A stretch of 6,204 bases of DNA, from the NCBI GenBank assembly GCA_038231615.1, contig JBBRLA010000535.1:1-6204 (forward strand). The letters run 5' to 3'. Positions 1 through 5,849 of the stretch are shown here, piece by piece. The notes beneath the pieces are model-generated. The model worked only from the letters and a program-made list of their open reading frames with translations. It did not search any database and was not told the DNA's origin. The stretch's first letter is position 1. Every line of letters starts with the position of its first letter. Source of the stretch: JBBRLA01 sp038231615 (GTDB lineage: Bacteria > Myxococcota_A > Polyangia > Palsa-1104 > JAEUJZ01). Position numbers and translations under genes: made by a program.

Positions 1-1
1 G

Positions 2-655
2 CTGCGCCGGCACACCCAGGCCCCGTGGCGCGCGTCTACGCTGACGCCGGTCCAGACGGCGCCGGACGTGCTGGTTGCTCCCGCCGTTGTCCCAGGGGCT
101 GCCCGTACTTCAACGGGGGTGACCCCGCCGCCAGCGGGGACAGCGCCGCGGCCCGGGGTGTCGCCGGCAGGGGGCGCACCGCCGTCGCGCCAGGCGGTGT
201 CGGGGGGTTGTCCGGCGGGCATGGTGCGGGCCGCCGGCCGGGCCGTCTTCTGCATCGACCGCGACGAATTCCCCGGGGCCGGCAAGCTGCCGCGGGTGAG
301 CATGTCGGTCCGCGAGGCCGACGCGGTCTGCAGGGAGCACGGCGCCCGCCTGTGCACCAACGAGGAATGGGAGGCCGCCTGCCGAGGGCCGGGGGCCGCC
401 AGCTATCCGTATGGGCACGACTCGCGGCCGTACTGCAATACCAGCGGCAAGGCGCTCAAGCCGGGTGGCGGCATGGCGCATTGCGTGTCGGCAGTGGGTG
501 CCTTCGACATGGCGGGCAACGCGGCGGAGTGGGTGGCGGGTGGCGGGGTCCGCGGCGGCTCGGCGCTTGGGGAGACCGACGGGCGCTGCTCACGGCGCCT
601 GAAGCCGCCCCCGGCAGGGCGAAGCCCGTTCATCGGGTTCCGCTGCTGCCGCTGA
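2..655 (+). CDS. SUMF1/FGE-sulfatase-domain protein, C-terminal part (5' truncated)
   Basis: The frame is open to the left window edge, so the start lies upstream. The GTG at 68 has no convincing ribosome binding site. The first ~65 visible residues are a Pro/Ala/Thr-rich linker. A compact formylglycine-generating-enzyme-like domain follows: CPAGM at 209-223, FCIDRDEFP from 248, a region with RLCTNEEWEAAC, the conserved DMAGNAAEW at 506-532, RGGS at 551-562 and the terminal FIGFRCCR at 629-652. Family members are catalytic oxidases or, often in Myxococcota, ligand-binding or structural domains fused to kinases or anchors. About 150 residues is short for an active FGE. The catalytic region after RGGS shows one Cys instead of the usual pair in an RY-containing motif, so I infer a non-catalytic role. 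About ten cysteines suggest disulfides and an extracytoplasmic location. The family is confident; the N-terminal architecture is unknown. Confidence 0.85.
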   Translation: MRRHTQAPWRASTLTPVQTAPDVLVAPAVVPGAARTSTGVTPPPAGTAPRPGVSPAGGAPPSRQAVSGGCPAGMVRAAGRAVFCIDRDEFPGAGKLPRVSMSVREADAVCREHGARLCTNEEWEAACRGPGAASYPYGHDSRPYCNTSGKALKPGGGMAHCVSAVGAFDMAGNAAEWVAGGGVRGGSALGETDGRCSRRLKPPPAGRSPFIGFRCCR

Positions 656-662
656 ACGCCCG
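627..662 (+). repeat. 36-bp direct repeat, copy 1 (3' end of SUMF1-type gene)
   Basis: These 36 bases encode the last residues FIGFRCCR, the TGA stop and a few bases beyond. They recur exactly 72 bp downstream at 699-734. The match ends abruptly on both sides (626 versus 698, 662/663 versus 734/735). Confidence 0.9.
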
Positions 663-663
663 C

Positions 664-677
664 CGGCAGCGTTGCCG
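664..677 (+). terminator. Small hairpin just after the SUMF1-type gene
   Basis: A perfect 5-bp stem, CGGCA/TGCCG, encloses the tetraloop GCGT and starts 9 bases after the stop codon. No T-run follows, so intrinsic termination is doubtful. It could be a 3' mRNA-end stabiliser or chance structure in GC-rich DNA. Confidence 0.2.
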
Positions 678-698
678 TGAGTAACCTTGCCCCGGCGA

Positions 699-734
699 CG
701 TTCATCGGGTTCCGCTGCTGCCGCTGAACGCCCG
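699..734 (+). repeat. 36-bp direct repeat, copy 2 (orphan C-terminal tail)
   Basis: Exact second copy of 627-662, lying outside the gene. The 72-bp offset keeps it in the same frame: reading on past the TGA at 653 gives 23 more codons that again end in FIGFRCCR and TGA at 725-727. This looks like the tail of a lost tandem paralogue or a partial duplication of the gene end. Upstream of the exact match the two copies share only short pieces such as CCCCGGC. Confidence 0.9.
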
Positions 735-744
735 GGCCCAGGGA

Positions 745-760
745 GCCAGAATGCTCTGGC
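745..760. terminator. Candidate bidirectional hairpin between convergent genes
   Basis: A perfect 6-bp stem, GCCAGA/TCTGGC, encloses the 4-base loop ATGC. It lies between the convergent 3' ends of the SUMF1-type and Tim44-like genes, shortly after repeat copy 2. There is no T-run on either strand, so termination is only inferred from position and symmetry. Confidence 0.3.
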
Positions 761-792
761 CTGTCTATCGGCAAGCCGAGCGAGCCTCCCCG

Positions 793-811
793 CCACGCGT
801 TACTCGCGCGG
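793..811 (-). terminator. Candidate stem-loop downstream of the Tim44-like gene
   Basis: On the minus strand the bases read CCGCGCG-AGTAA-CGCGTGG, a 7-bp stem with one G-U pair and a 5-base loop, about 20 bases after the TAG stop at 833-835. In plus-strand RNA the same position would be an A-C mismatch, so the structure is better for the minus-strand transcript. No U-run follows. It may be a weak or Rho-assisted terminator. Confidence 0.3.
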
Positions 812-832
812 GTTGGCCCGATGTGGCCCGTC

Positions 833-2356
833 CTACTCCTCGGGCAGCTCTCCGCGGGATACCGCCTCCAGCGCCCATTCGTGCTTGCCGCCTGACTGGG
901 TCTCGCCGCAATAGGGGCAGGTCACCGCGTCCGAGTCCGCTAGCTGCCCGCCGCACACCGGGCAATCCAGCGAGGACAGGCCCCGCTTGCTCTGCGCCTG
1001 CGTCGAGCGCCCCAGGGTTAGCACGTGTACCATGCCCTCCGGCTCGCGCCCCTCCACCGAGGCGCTCCAGCGGACCTCGACCGACACGTGATCGTGCCCG
1101 TCCTCGCCCGCCGGCTCCACTTGCAGCACCTCGGCGCTGCCCACCGCCACCTGCTTCAGCTTGGCCAGGCCCAGGCCGAGCTGTGCCGCGGAGGCGGCAT
1201 CGAGCGGCGGCTTCACGCAGAAGCGCGCCAGGCGCTCGCGCTTGCCAGTGCTCCGCGCCTCGATCCACTTCCAGAACATCACCGAGGCCCGGTCTTCCAG
1301 TTCCTGCCGGCTGGTGCCGGGGTCGCGCTGCCGCAGTTCCAGAAGGCCCGGCACGCCCTCGTCCACTGCCTGCGGGCGCCACTCCTCGGGCTGAGTGATT
1401 TCGGCCAGCACCCAGTCGTGCTCGCCGGAGTTTACCAGCGCCTTGCAATACTCGCACTTGACCACGTCCGACACCGGCAGGTCCGCGCCGCAGCTTGGGC
1501 ACTGGCCGGAGAGCGCCGGGATGCCCTCCTTGGTGTGTTTGCCCCGGCGGCGGATGAACGACCACACCTCCTGGTACTCGGACAGAGGCGCCGAGGCGGC
1601 CTTGTGCTGCGCCTGCTCGGGCGAAAGCGAGAGGGGCACATCGGCGTCGCGGGCCGCCCCGGCCACCTTGACGTGGACCGTGTCCCACAGGTCGTCGCCC
1701 TCGGCGGCCAGAAGGTCGGCGGAAAGCACCTTCCAGTCGGCCATGACGTTGTGCAGGCCGTCGGCGGCCAAAAGCGCGAGCTGGGTCTGGAAGCGCACAT
1801 AGACGCCGTCGGAGATCAGACGCCGCGCCGGGCCCATGGCGCCGGCCACCCACGCTTCGTTGACCTTGGCCGTCGTCGCCCGGGTGCGCTCGCAGAAGGC
1901 CGCCGGGTCGAAGCCCGGGTCGCGGGCGCGCAGGGCCAGAAGGCCCGACTCCTGTGTCCCCGCATCGACGCCGACCGAGGCCCGCTGCGGGCGCCGGTTG
2001 CGAATCACCAGCCAGACGATCAACAGAATGATGCCGATGATGACCAGGGCGAAGAAGAGCCCCCCGAAGGCGCTGCCGCCGCCGGAGCTGCCCGAGGACG
2101 AGCTGCGGGACGGGTACCGCGACGTGCCCATCGGGATGGGGACCGGCACCGGGATGTAGCTGGGCGAGGGGTGGTAGCTGGGCGTGCTGTGGCTCGGCGG
2201 GTGATAGCTGGGCGCCGATCGGGTGGGGGCGTGGTAGTGCTGGCCCCCTCCGGGCCGGGCCGCGGCCTGGCTCCCGAAGAGGAGCAGTCCGACGAAGAGC
2301 ACCATCACGGCGAGGCACGTATAGGCGGTGACTTTGGGGAAGGATCGGGGCGACAT
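833..2356 (-). CDS. Membrane-anchored Tim44-like protein with two zinc ribbons
   Basis: 507 residues. Residues 10-33 form a hydrophobic signal or anchor, possibly cleaved near AAA-RP. Residues 34-95 are rich in Ser, Pro, Tyr and His. Residues 97-118 form a membrane helix followed by the basic stretch RNRR, placing the C-terminal part in the cytoplasm. Residues ~139-280 resemble a Tim44-like domain (LRARDPGFD, then VNEAW and GVYVRFQ). A zinc ribbon follows with Cys 286, 289, 301, 304 and a trailing HDW. The pattern then repeats: LRQRDPG at 341-347, a second Tim44-like segment with a W-K-W-IEARSTG helix, a ribbon with Cys 465, 468, 480, 483 and a trailing HEW. Both ribbons have CxxC-x11-CxxC spacing. 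Tim44-like domains bind membranes or partner proteins; bacterial versions with zinc ribbons are loosely called transport proteins, with no proven function. The ATG at 2356 precedes the signal sequence and has only a weak GAAG upstream. The gene is divergent from the OPT gene. Confidence 0.85.
   Translation of the reverse strand: MSPRSFPKVTAYTCLAVMVLFVGLLLFGSQAAARPGGGQHYHAPTRSAPSYHPPSHSTPSYHPSPSYIPVPVPIPMGTSRYPSRSSSSGSSGGGSAFGGLFFALVIIGIILLIVWLVIRNRRPQRASVGVDAGTQESGLLALRARDPGFDPAAFCERTRATTAKVNEAWVAGAMGPARRLISDGVYVRFQTQLALLAADGLHNVMADWKVLSADLLAAEGDDLWDTVHVKVAGAARDADVPLSLSPEQAQHKAASAPLSEYQEVWSFIRRRGKHTKEGIPALSGQCPSCGADLPVSDVVKCEYCKALVNSGEHDWVLAEITQPEEWRPQAVDEGVPGLLELRQRDPGTSRQELEDRASVMFWKWIEARSTGKRERLARFCVKPPLDAASAAQLGLGLAKLKQVAVGSAEVLQVEPAGEDGHDHVSVEVRWSASVEGREPEGMVHVLTLGRSTQAQSKRGLSSLDCPVCGGQLADSDAVTCPYCGETQSGGKHEWALEAVSRGELPEE
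2157..2214 (-). repeat. Short in-frame repeats encoding PSY motifs
   Basis: The plus-strand 10-mer TAGCTGGGCG occurs at 2157-2166, 2175-2184 and 2205-2214, at spacings of 18 and 30 bp, both multiples of three. It encodes the repeated PSY units of the linker between the signal sequence and membrane helix of the Tim44-like protein. The segment is low-complexity and likely to vary in length between relatives. Confidence 0.75.
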
Positions 2357-2393
2357 GGCACTTCATGATACCGCGCCTCGCACGTCGCGTCAT
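2357..2393 (-). promoter_or_regulatory. Candidate sigma70-type promoter of the Tim44-like gene
   Basis: The minus strand has TATCAT at 2370-2365 (5 of 6 matches to TATAAT) and ATGACG at 2393-2388 (4 of 6 to TTGACA), separated by 17 bp. The A of the start codon lies 9 bases past the -10 element, so a transcript from here would have almost no leader. This fits the weak Shine-Dalgarno but remains a motif guess. Confidence 0.3.
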
Positions 2394-2579
2394 CATCCTT
2401 TGGCCCTGGCCCTGGCCTCGCTCTGGCACGGGCTGATTCCGAGCGGTCTTGTGGTGGGCGATACTGAACATCTGGACTTTGCTGGCAAATGATGGGCGCG
2501 GTGTTCGCGGGGCTTTGCGATGCAGGGCAAGAAATTGACCTCTTTGGATCCGAATGCGTCGTGGTAAGGTCCGGTGGCC
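2394..2579. other. Divergent intergenic region upstream of the OPT gene
   Basis: No gene is supported here. A 12-bp dyad, TTTGC-TG-GCAAA, lies at 2478-2489, with another TTTGC at 2514-2518 and GCAA at 2527-2530, so it could hold operator sites. TTGACC at 2535-2540 resembles a -35 element, but no good -10 follows at 16-18 bp. TAAGG at 2565-2569 is the likely ribosome binding site for the OPT gene. Promoter placement for the OPT gene remains unresolved. Confidence 0.35.
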
Positions 2580-4589
2580 ATGCCGCCTCGCGAACAGGAC
2601 ATACAGCCAGAGAACGCATCCGGGCAGGAAGCCGCGGCGTTCAAGCCCTACATTTCCCCCGACCAAGAGATCCCCGAGTTCACCGTCAAGGCGGTGCTGC
2701 TGGGAGCGGTCTTTGGCATCATCTTCGGCATGTCGACGGTGTACCTGGCCCTCAAGGCCGGGCTCACGGTGTCGGCGTCGATCCCCATCGCGGTGCTCTC
2801 GATCGCGGTGTTCAAGCGGGTGGGCAAGAGCACCATTTTGGAAAACAACATCGTGCAGACCCTGGGCTCGGCGGGCGAGTCCATCGCCTCGGGCGTGGTC
2901 TTCACGGTGCCGGCGCTGATCTTCCTTTCGGGCGGAAACGACTACTTCAAGTATGTGCAGATCCTGACACTGGCGGCGGTGGGGGGGCTTTTGGGCATCC
3001 TGTTCATGATCCCGCTGCGCCGCAGCCTGATCGTGAAGGAGCATGGGCACCTGCCCTATCCCGAGGGGACGGCCTGCGCCGAGGTGCTGGTGGCCGGGGA
3101 AAAGGGCGGCAACCTGGCCAAGCGAGTGTTCTCCGGCGTGTTCGTGGCGGCGGGCTACTGGCTGGCGATGGGCGTCCTGGGTCTGTGGAAGGACACCCCG
3201 GAGCTGCGCAGCGGGCCCAAGGCCATCTACCCCAACGCCACGCTGAACTGCAACATCACGCCCGAATATCTGGGCGTCGGCTACATCATCGGGCCGCGCA
3301 TCGCCTCCGAGATGGTCTCCGGCGGCGTGCTTTCGTGGCTGGCGTTGATCCCGCTGATCTCCCTGTACCTGCCTGAGGCGCAGCGACTCCACGACCTGCA
3401 CGCCCTCAACTATACCGACGCGTGGATCGCCGGCCACTCGGTGGCCGAACAGGTCTACCGGGCCTACATCCGCTACATCGGCGCCGGGGCGGTGGCCTGC
3501 GCCGGGGTGATGACGCTGCTGAAGACGCTGCCGACCATCGTGTCCAGCTTCCGCGACTCGATCCGCGACCTGCGCGGCGGCGGGGCCAGTGCGCAGATCC
3601 GCACCGAAAGGGACATCCCCCTGCCCATCGTTTTGGTGGGGGCGCTGGTGCTGGTGGGGTTGATAGCGGTGCTGCCCAACCTGCCGGGAAAGTTCCCGCA
3701 GTCCCTGCTGATCTCGCTGCTGATCGTAGTATTTGGCTTCTTCTTCGTGACCGTGGCCAGCCGCATTGTCGGCATCATCGGCAGCTCGTCCAGCCCGATC
3801 TCGGGGATGACCATCGCCACCCTCATGGGGACGTGCCTGGTGTTCGTCTCCCTGGGCTGGCGTGGCAACTCGTACGAGACCGTGGCCTTGATGGTCGGCT
3901 CGGTGGTGTGCATCGCCTCGGCCAACGCCGGGGCGACGTCGCAGGACCTGAAGACCGGCTACCTGGTGGGGGCGACCCCATGGAAGCAGCAGGTCGGGCT
4001 GGTCATCGGGGTGCTGGTGTCGGCGCTGGCCATCGGCAAGACGCTGCTGCTTTTGGACCAGTCGCTGGTACACAAGGGCATCGAGCACGCCATCGGGTCC
4101 GAGGGGTTCTCGGCGCCGCAGGCGGTGCTGATGTCGACGATGATAAAGGGGCAGCTCAGCCAGCAGTTGCCGTGGGGGCCGGTGCTGGCCGGCGTATTCC
4201 TGGCCTTCATGGCGCAGCTTGCCGGGGCGCACGCGCTGAGCTGGGCGGTCGGGGCCTACCTGCCGCTCTCGACGACGGCGCCGATCTTCGTGGGCGGGGT
4301 GGTGAAGTGGATCGTGACGCGCAAGCGCGAGACCGAGGCCGCGGGCAAGACTGGGGAAGAGTCGGACGTCGGGCCGGGGATGCTCTATGCCACCGGGCTG
4401 GTGGCCGGCGGGTCGCTGGCGGGGATGCTGATCGCATTCTTGCAGGGCTTTGGCGAGAACACGGCGAAGAAGCTGGTGCTGGGACACCAGTACTGGCAGC
4501 ACATGGGCCTGGGTGGCGACGCCATCGCCTTCGGGGCGTTCCTTTTGCTGTGCGTGTTCCTGACCCGGCAGGCGATGGGGAAAGACTAG
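2580..4589 (+). CDS. OPT-family oligopeptide/metal-chelate transporter
   Basis: A 669-residue polytopic inner-membrane protein of the bacterial OPT family (TIGR00733-like), close to the usual family length. A ~35-residue hydrophilic N-terminus precedes many hydrophobic segments, starting at about 38-58 and ending just before the C-terminus. Family signatures are visible: ILENNIVQTLGSAGESIASG at 86-105, PYPEGTACAEV at 159-169, LGVGYIIGPRIA at 231-242 and ATSQDLKTGYLVGATPW from 452. OPT proteins are secondary transporters, generally proton-coupled, for small peptides or, in the yellow-stripe branch, metal-chelator complexes; the substrate cannot be read from this sequence. I chose the ATG at 2580 because TAAGG at 2565-2569 is well placed for it. 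The GTG at 2574 would add two residues and sits rather close. The gene is probably co-transcribed with the patatin 27 bp downstream. No truncation or frameshift is seen. Confidence 0.96.
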   Translation: MPPREQDIQPENASGQEAAAFKPYISPDQEIPEFTVKAVLLGAVFGIIFGMSTVYLALKAGLTVSASIPIAVLSIAVFKRVGKSTILENNIVQTLGSAGESIASGVVFTVPALIFLSGGNDYFKYVQILTLAAVGGLLGILFMIPLRRSLIVKEHGHLPYPEGTACAEVLVAGEKGGNLAKRVFSGVFVAAGYWLAMGVLGLWKDTPELRSGPKAIYPNATLNCNITPEYLGVGYIIGPRIASEMVSGGVLSWLALIPLISLYLPEAQRLHDLHALNYTDAWIAGHSVAEQVYRAYIRYIGAGAVACAGVMTLLKTLPTIVSSFRDSIRDLRGGGASAQIRTERDIPLPIVLVGALVLVGLIAVLPNLPGKFPQSLLISLLIVVFGFFFVTVASRIVGIIGSSSSPISGMTIATLMGTCLVFVSLGWRGNSYETVALMVGSVVCIASANAGATSQDLKTGYLVGATPWKQQVGLVIGVLVSALAIGKTLLLLDQSLVHKGIEHAIGSEGFSAPQAVLMSTMIKGQLSQQLPWGPVLAGVFLAFMAQLAGAHALSWAVGAYLPLSTTAPIFVGGVVKWIVTRKRETEAAGKTGEESDVGPGMLYATGLVAGGSLAGMLIAFLQGFGENTAKKLVLGHQYWQHMGLGGDAIAFGAFLLLCVFLTRQAMGKD

Positions 4590-4616
4590 GGAAAGGGGCG
4601 CGGCTGGGTTGGGCAG

Positions 4617-5426
4617 ATGCAGACGCTGGCTGAGCATCTTGGCGCGGGCCCCTTCGAGCTGATCCTGTCCTCGGGGTTCTTCGGCTTCTTCGCCCACACG
4701 GGGGTGGTGCGGGCGCTGGAGGAAGCCGGGCTGCGTCCGGCGGCGGCGGGGGGATCGAGCGCCGGGGCGCTGGTGGCCGGGCTCTGGGGCGCGGGGCTCT
4801 CGGCGGAGACGCTGCGCGAGCGGCTCTTCTCCCTGCGCCGGGACCAGTTCTGGGACCCCGACCCGCGGCTGGGGCTGGGCCCACGGCTGGGGTTGGGCCG
4901 GAAGGGGACGACGAAAGGTCGGGCGGGGCCGGGATTTTTGCGCGGCCTGGCCTTTGAGGAACTGCTCCGCGAGGCGCTGGCCGGTGTCGGGGTGACCACC
5001 TTCGCCCAGTGCCGGCTGCCGGTGCGGGTGGTGGTCTATGATGTGGCGGCGCGGAAAACGGTGGTGCTCTCGCAGGGGGACCTGGCCCCGGCGATGCGGG
5101 CATCGTGCAGCGTCCCGGGGCTCTTTCAGCCGGTGGTCATCGCCGAGCGACGTTATCTCGACGGCGGCATCGCCGACCGGGCCGGCATCGCCGCGGCGAC
5201 GGCGGGGGCGCGGCTGCTCTACCACCACCTGCCGGCGCACTCCCCATGGAGGCACTTCACCCCGGCACAGAACCGGCCCCCGGCCTGGCCGGAACTGCAT
5301 CTGCTCACCGAGCCGCGGCTGCCCCGCCTGTCTCCCTTTCACCTGTCGAAGGGCCCGTCGGCCTATCAGATGGCCCGCGAGATGACCCTGCGCAGCCTGG
5401 CGGGCCCGGTGCCGCCGGGACGGTGA
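4617..5426 (+). CDS. Patatin-like phospholipase
   Basis: A 269-residue serine hydrolase of the patatin family, which cleaves acyl groups from phospholipids or other lipids with a Ser-Asp dyad. The nucleophile motif GSSAG is at 46-50 (Ser48), on the usual strand-turn-helix after a hydrophobic first strand. The second catalytic residue lies in YLDGGIAD (Asp182), and CSVPGLF at 164-170 is the usual family motif before it. The oxyanion-hole segment, normally GGGxRG, is the altered SSGFFGF at 18-24. No signal peptide is evident, so a cytoplasmic or membrane-peripheral location is likely. Residues 83-94 are two tandem PRLGLG units in a family-variable loop. Starting at the ATG at 4617, it begins 27 bp after the OPT stop with a poor Shine-Dalgarno, suggesting an operon, perhaps with translational coupling. 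The 3' end converges on the next gene with a 5-bp gap. Both catalytic residues are present, so it may be active. Confidence 0.92.
   Translation: MQTLAEHLGAGPFELILSSGFFGFFAHTGVVRALEEAGLRPAAAGGSSAGALVAGLWGAGLSAETLRERLFSLRRDQFWDPDPRLGLGPRLGLGRKGTTKGRAGPGFLRGLAFEELLREALAGVGVTTFAQCRLPVRVVVYDVAARKTVVLSQGDLAPAMRASCSVPGLFQPVVIAERRYLDGGIADRAGIAAATAGARLLYHHLPAHSPWRHFTPAQNRPPAWPELHLLTEPRLPRLSPFHLSKGPSAYQMAREMTLRSLAGPVPPGR
4863..4898 (+). repeat. 18-bp tandem repeat inside the patatin gene
   Basis: Two adjacent 18-bp units (4863-4880 and 4881-4898) differ at only two positions and each encode PRLGLG. The insertion is in frame and lies between the nucleophile motif and the rest of the domain, in a probable surface loop. 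Confidence 0.85.
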
Positions 5427-5431
5427 AGGAG

Positions 5432-5809
5432 TCAGGACATCATCCGCAGGGCCCACTCGACGCCCTGCCCGCTGGAATCGACCCCCTGGTTCGCGTCGGT
5501 CTCCTGCTTCCGGCGAGCGCGGCTGGCGACGAGGATGCGACTGATGGCCGCGGTGATGCGCGATGCCGCCGACACCCGCTGCGTCTCTTCAATGCACGGC
5601 ACTCCACTTCGCTGCGCACTACCGGAGACCGGCACGTCCGCCGGGGTATCCTGGGCGAGGCGGTTGACTTCGGTCTGTGGCAGTGCGCGGTCCATGAACT
5701 GGGTCTCCCTGGGGCAGTGGCGAGCGTGTACGGCGAGCGGAACTGAACAGGATACGTCGGCATCCCGAGGAGCTTCCTTGAAGCGTGACGTTTTTGTGAG
5801 CTTTGTCAT
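5432..5809 (-). CDS. Hypothetical small basic protein
   Basis: A 125-residue frame I do not recognise. The start is the ATG at 5809, 8 bases after AGGAGG, the best ribosome binding site in the window. An upstream in-frame ATG at 5830 has its purine run only 2 bases away and would place the strong site inside the coding region. There is no signal peptide or membrane helix. The N-terminal ~30 residues are rich in Thr, Lys and Ser, with only about half GC at third positions, whereas later codons are strongly GC-biased like neighbouring genes. Cysteines lie at 21, 32 and 72. Residues 73-104 look like an amphipathic helix with regularly spaced Arg, ending in RARRKQE, which might contact nucleic acid or a membrane. 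It is convergent with the patatin and follows the glycosyltransferase on the same strand. An overlapping plus-strand frame (5535-5843) has no comparable ribosome binding site. Existence is likely but unproven; function is unknown. Confidence 0.55.
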   Translation of the reverse strand: MTKLTKTSRFKEAPRDADVSCSVPLAVHARHCPRETQFMDRALPQTEVNRLAQDTPADVPVSGSAQRSGVPCIEETQRVSAASRITAAISRILVASRARRKQETDANQGVDSSGQGVEWALRMMS

Positions 5810-5815
5810 CCGGGC

Positions 5816-5824
5816 TTCCTCCTC
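5816..5824 (-). promoter_or_regulatory. Strong Shine-Dalgarno that fixes the small gene's start
   Basis: The minus strand reads GAGGAGGAA, containing a perfect AGGAGG, with 8 bases between it and the ATG at 5809. This is the main evidence that the small gene is translated and that 5809, not 5830, is its start. Confidence 0.65.
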
Positions 5825-5849
5825 GGGCATGACCTTCTTGTAACACCCG

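Noticed and set aside
25..684. A 219-codon plus-strand frame starting at 25.
   Set aside because: It is out of frame with the SUMF1 domain, which is the frame carrying all conserved motifs.
600..740. Variable and template repeats of a diversity-generating retroelement, suggested by a C-type-lectin-like (FGE) domain with a repeated 3' end.
   Set aside because: The two copies are identical over 36 bp and essentially unrelated upstream, without the adenine-specific differences expected, and no reverse transcriptase is in the window.
2400..2420. Short TGGCCC direct repeats upstream of the Tim44-like gene.
   Set aside because: Only about three imperfect 6-bp units; this is likely simple-sequence noise in GC-rich DNA.
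2356..2440. TGGCAC at 2356-2361 and 2424-2429 as sigma54 (-24) elements.
   Set aside because: Neither is followed at the required spacing by a TTGC-type -12 element.
3422..4633. A 403-codon plus-strand frame overlapping the OPT gene.
   Set aside because: It is an alternative frame of the transporter with an Arg/Gly/Ala-rich translation and no recognisable domain; the OPT frame has clear family motifs throughout.
4207..5103. A 298-codon minus-strand frame opposite the patatin and the end of the OPT gene.
   Set aside because: Its translation is almost entirely Pro, Ala, Arg and Ser, typical of antisense GC-rich sequence.
765..5456. A 1563-codon open frame on the minus strand across most of the window.
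   Set aside because: It overlaps four well-supported genes in other frames, and its translation is low-complexity and rich in Arg, Gln, His, Pro and Gly. This is the expected result of few AT-rich stop codons in very GC-rich DNA, not a real giant protein.
5535..5843. A 102-codon plus-strand frame opposite the small minus-strand gene.
   Set aside because: It has no good ribosome binding site and no recognisable features, whereas the minus-strand frame has a perfect AGGAGG at proper spacing. It cannot be fully excluded.
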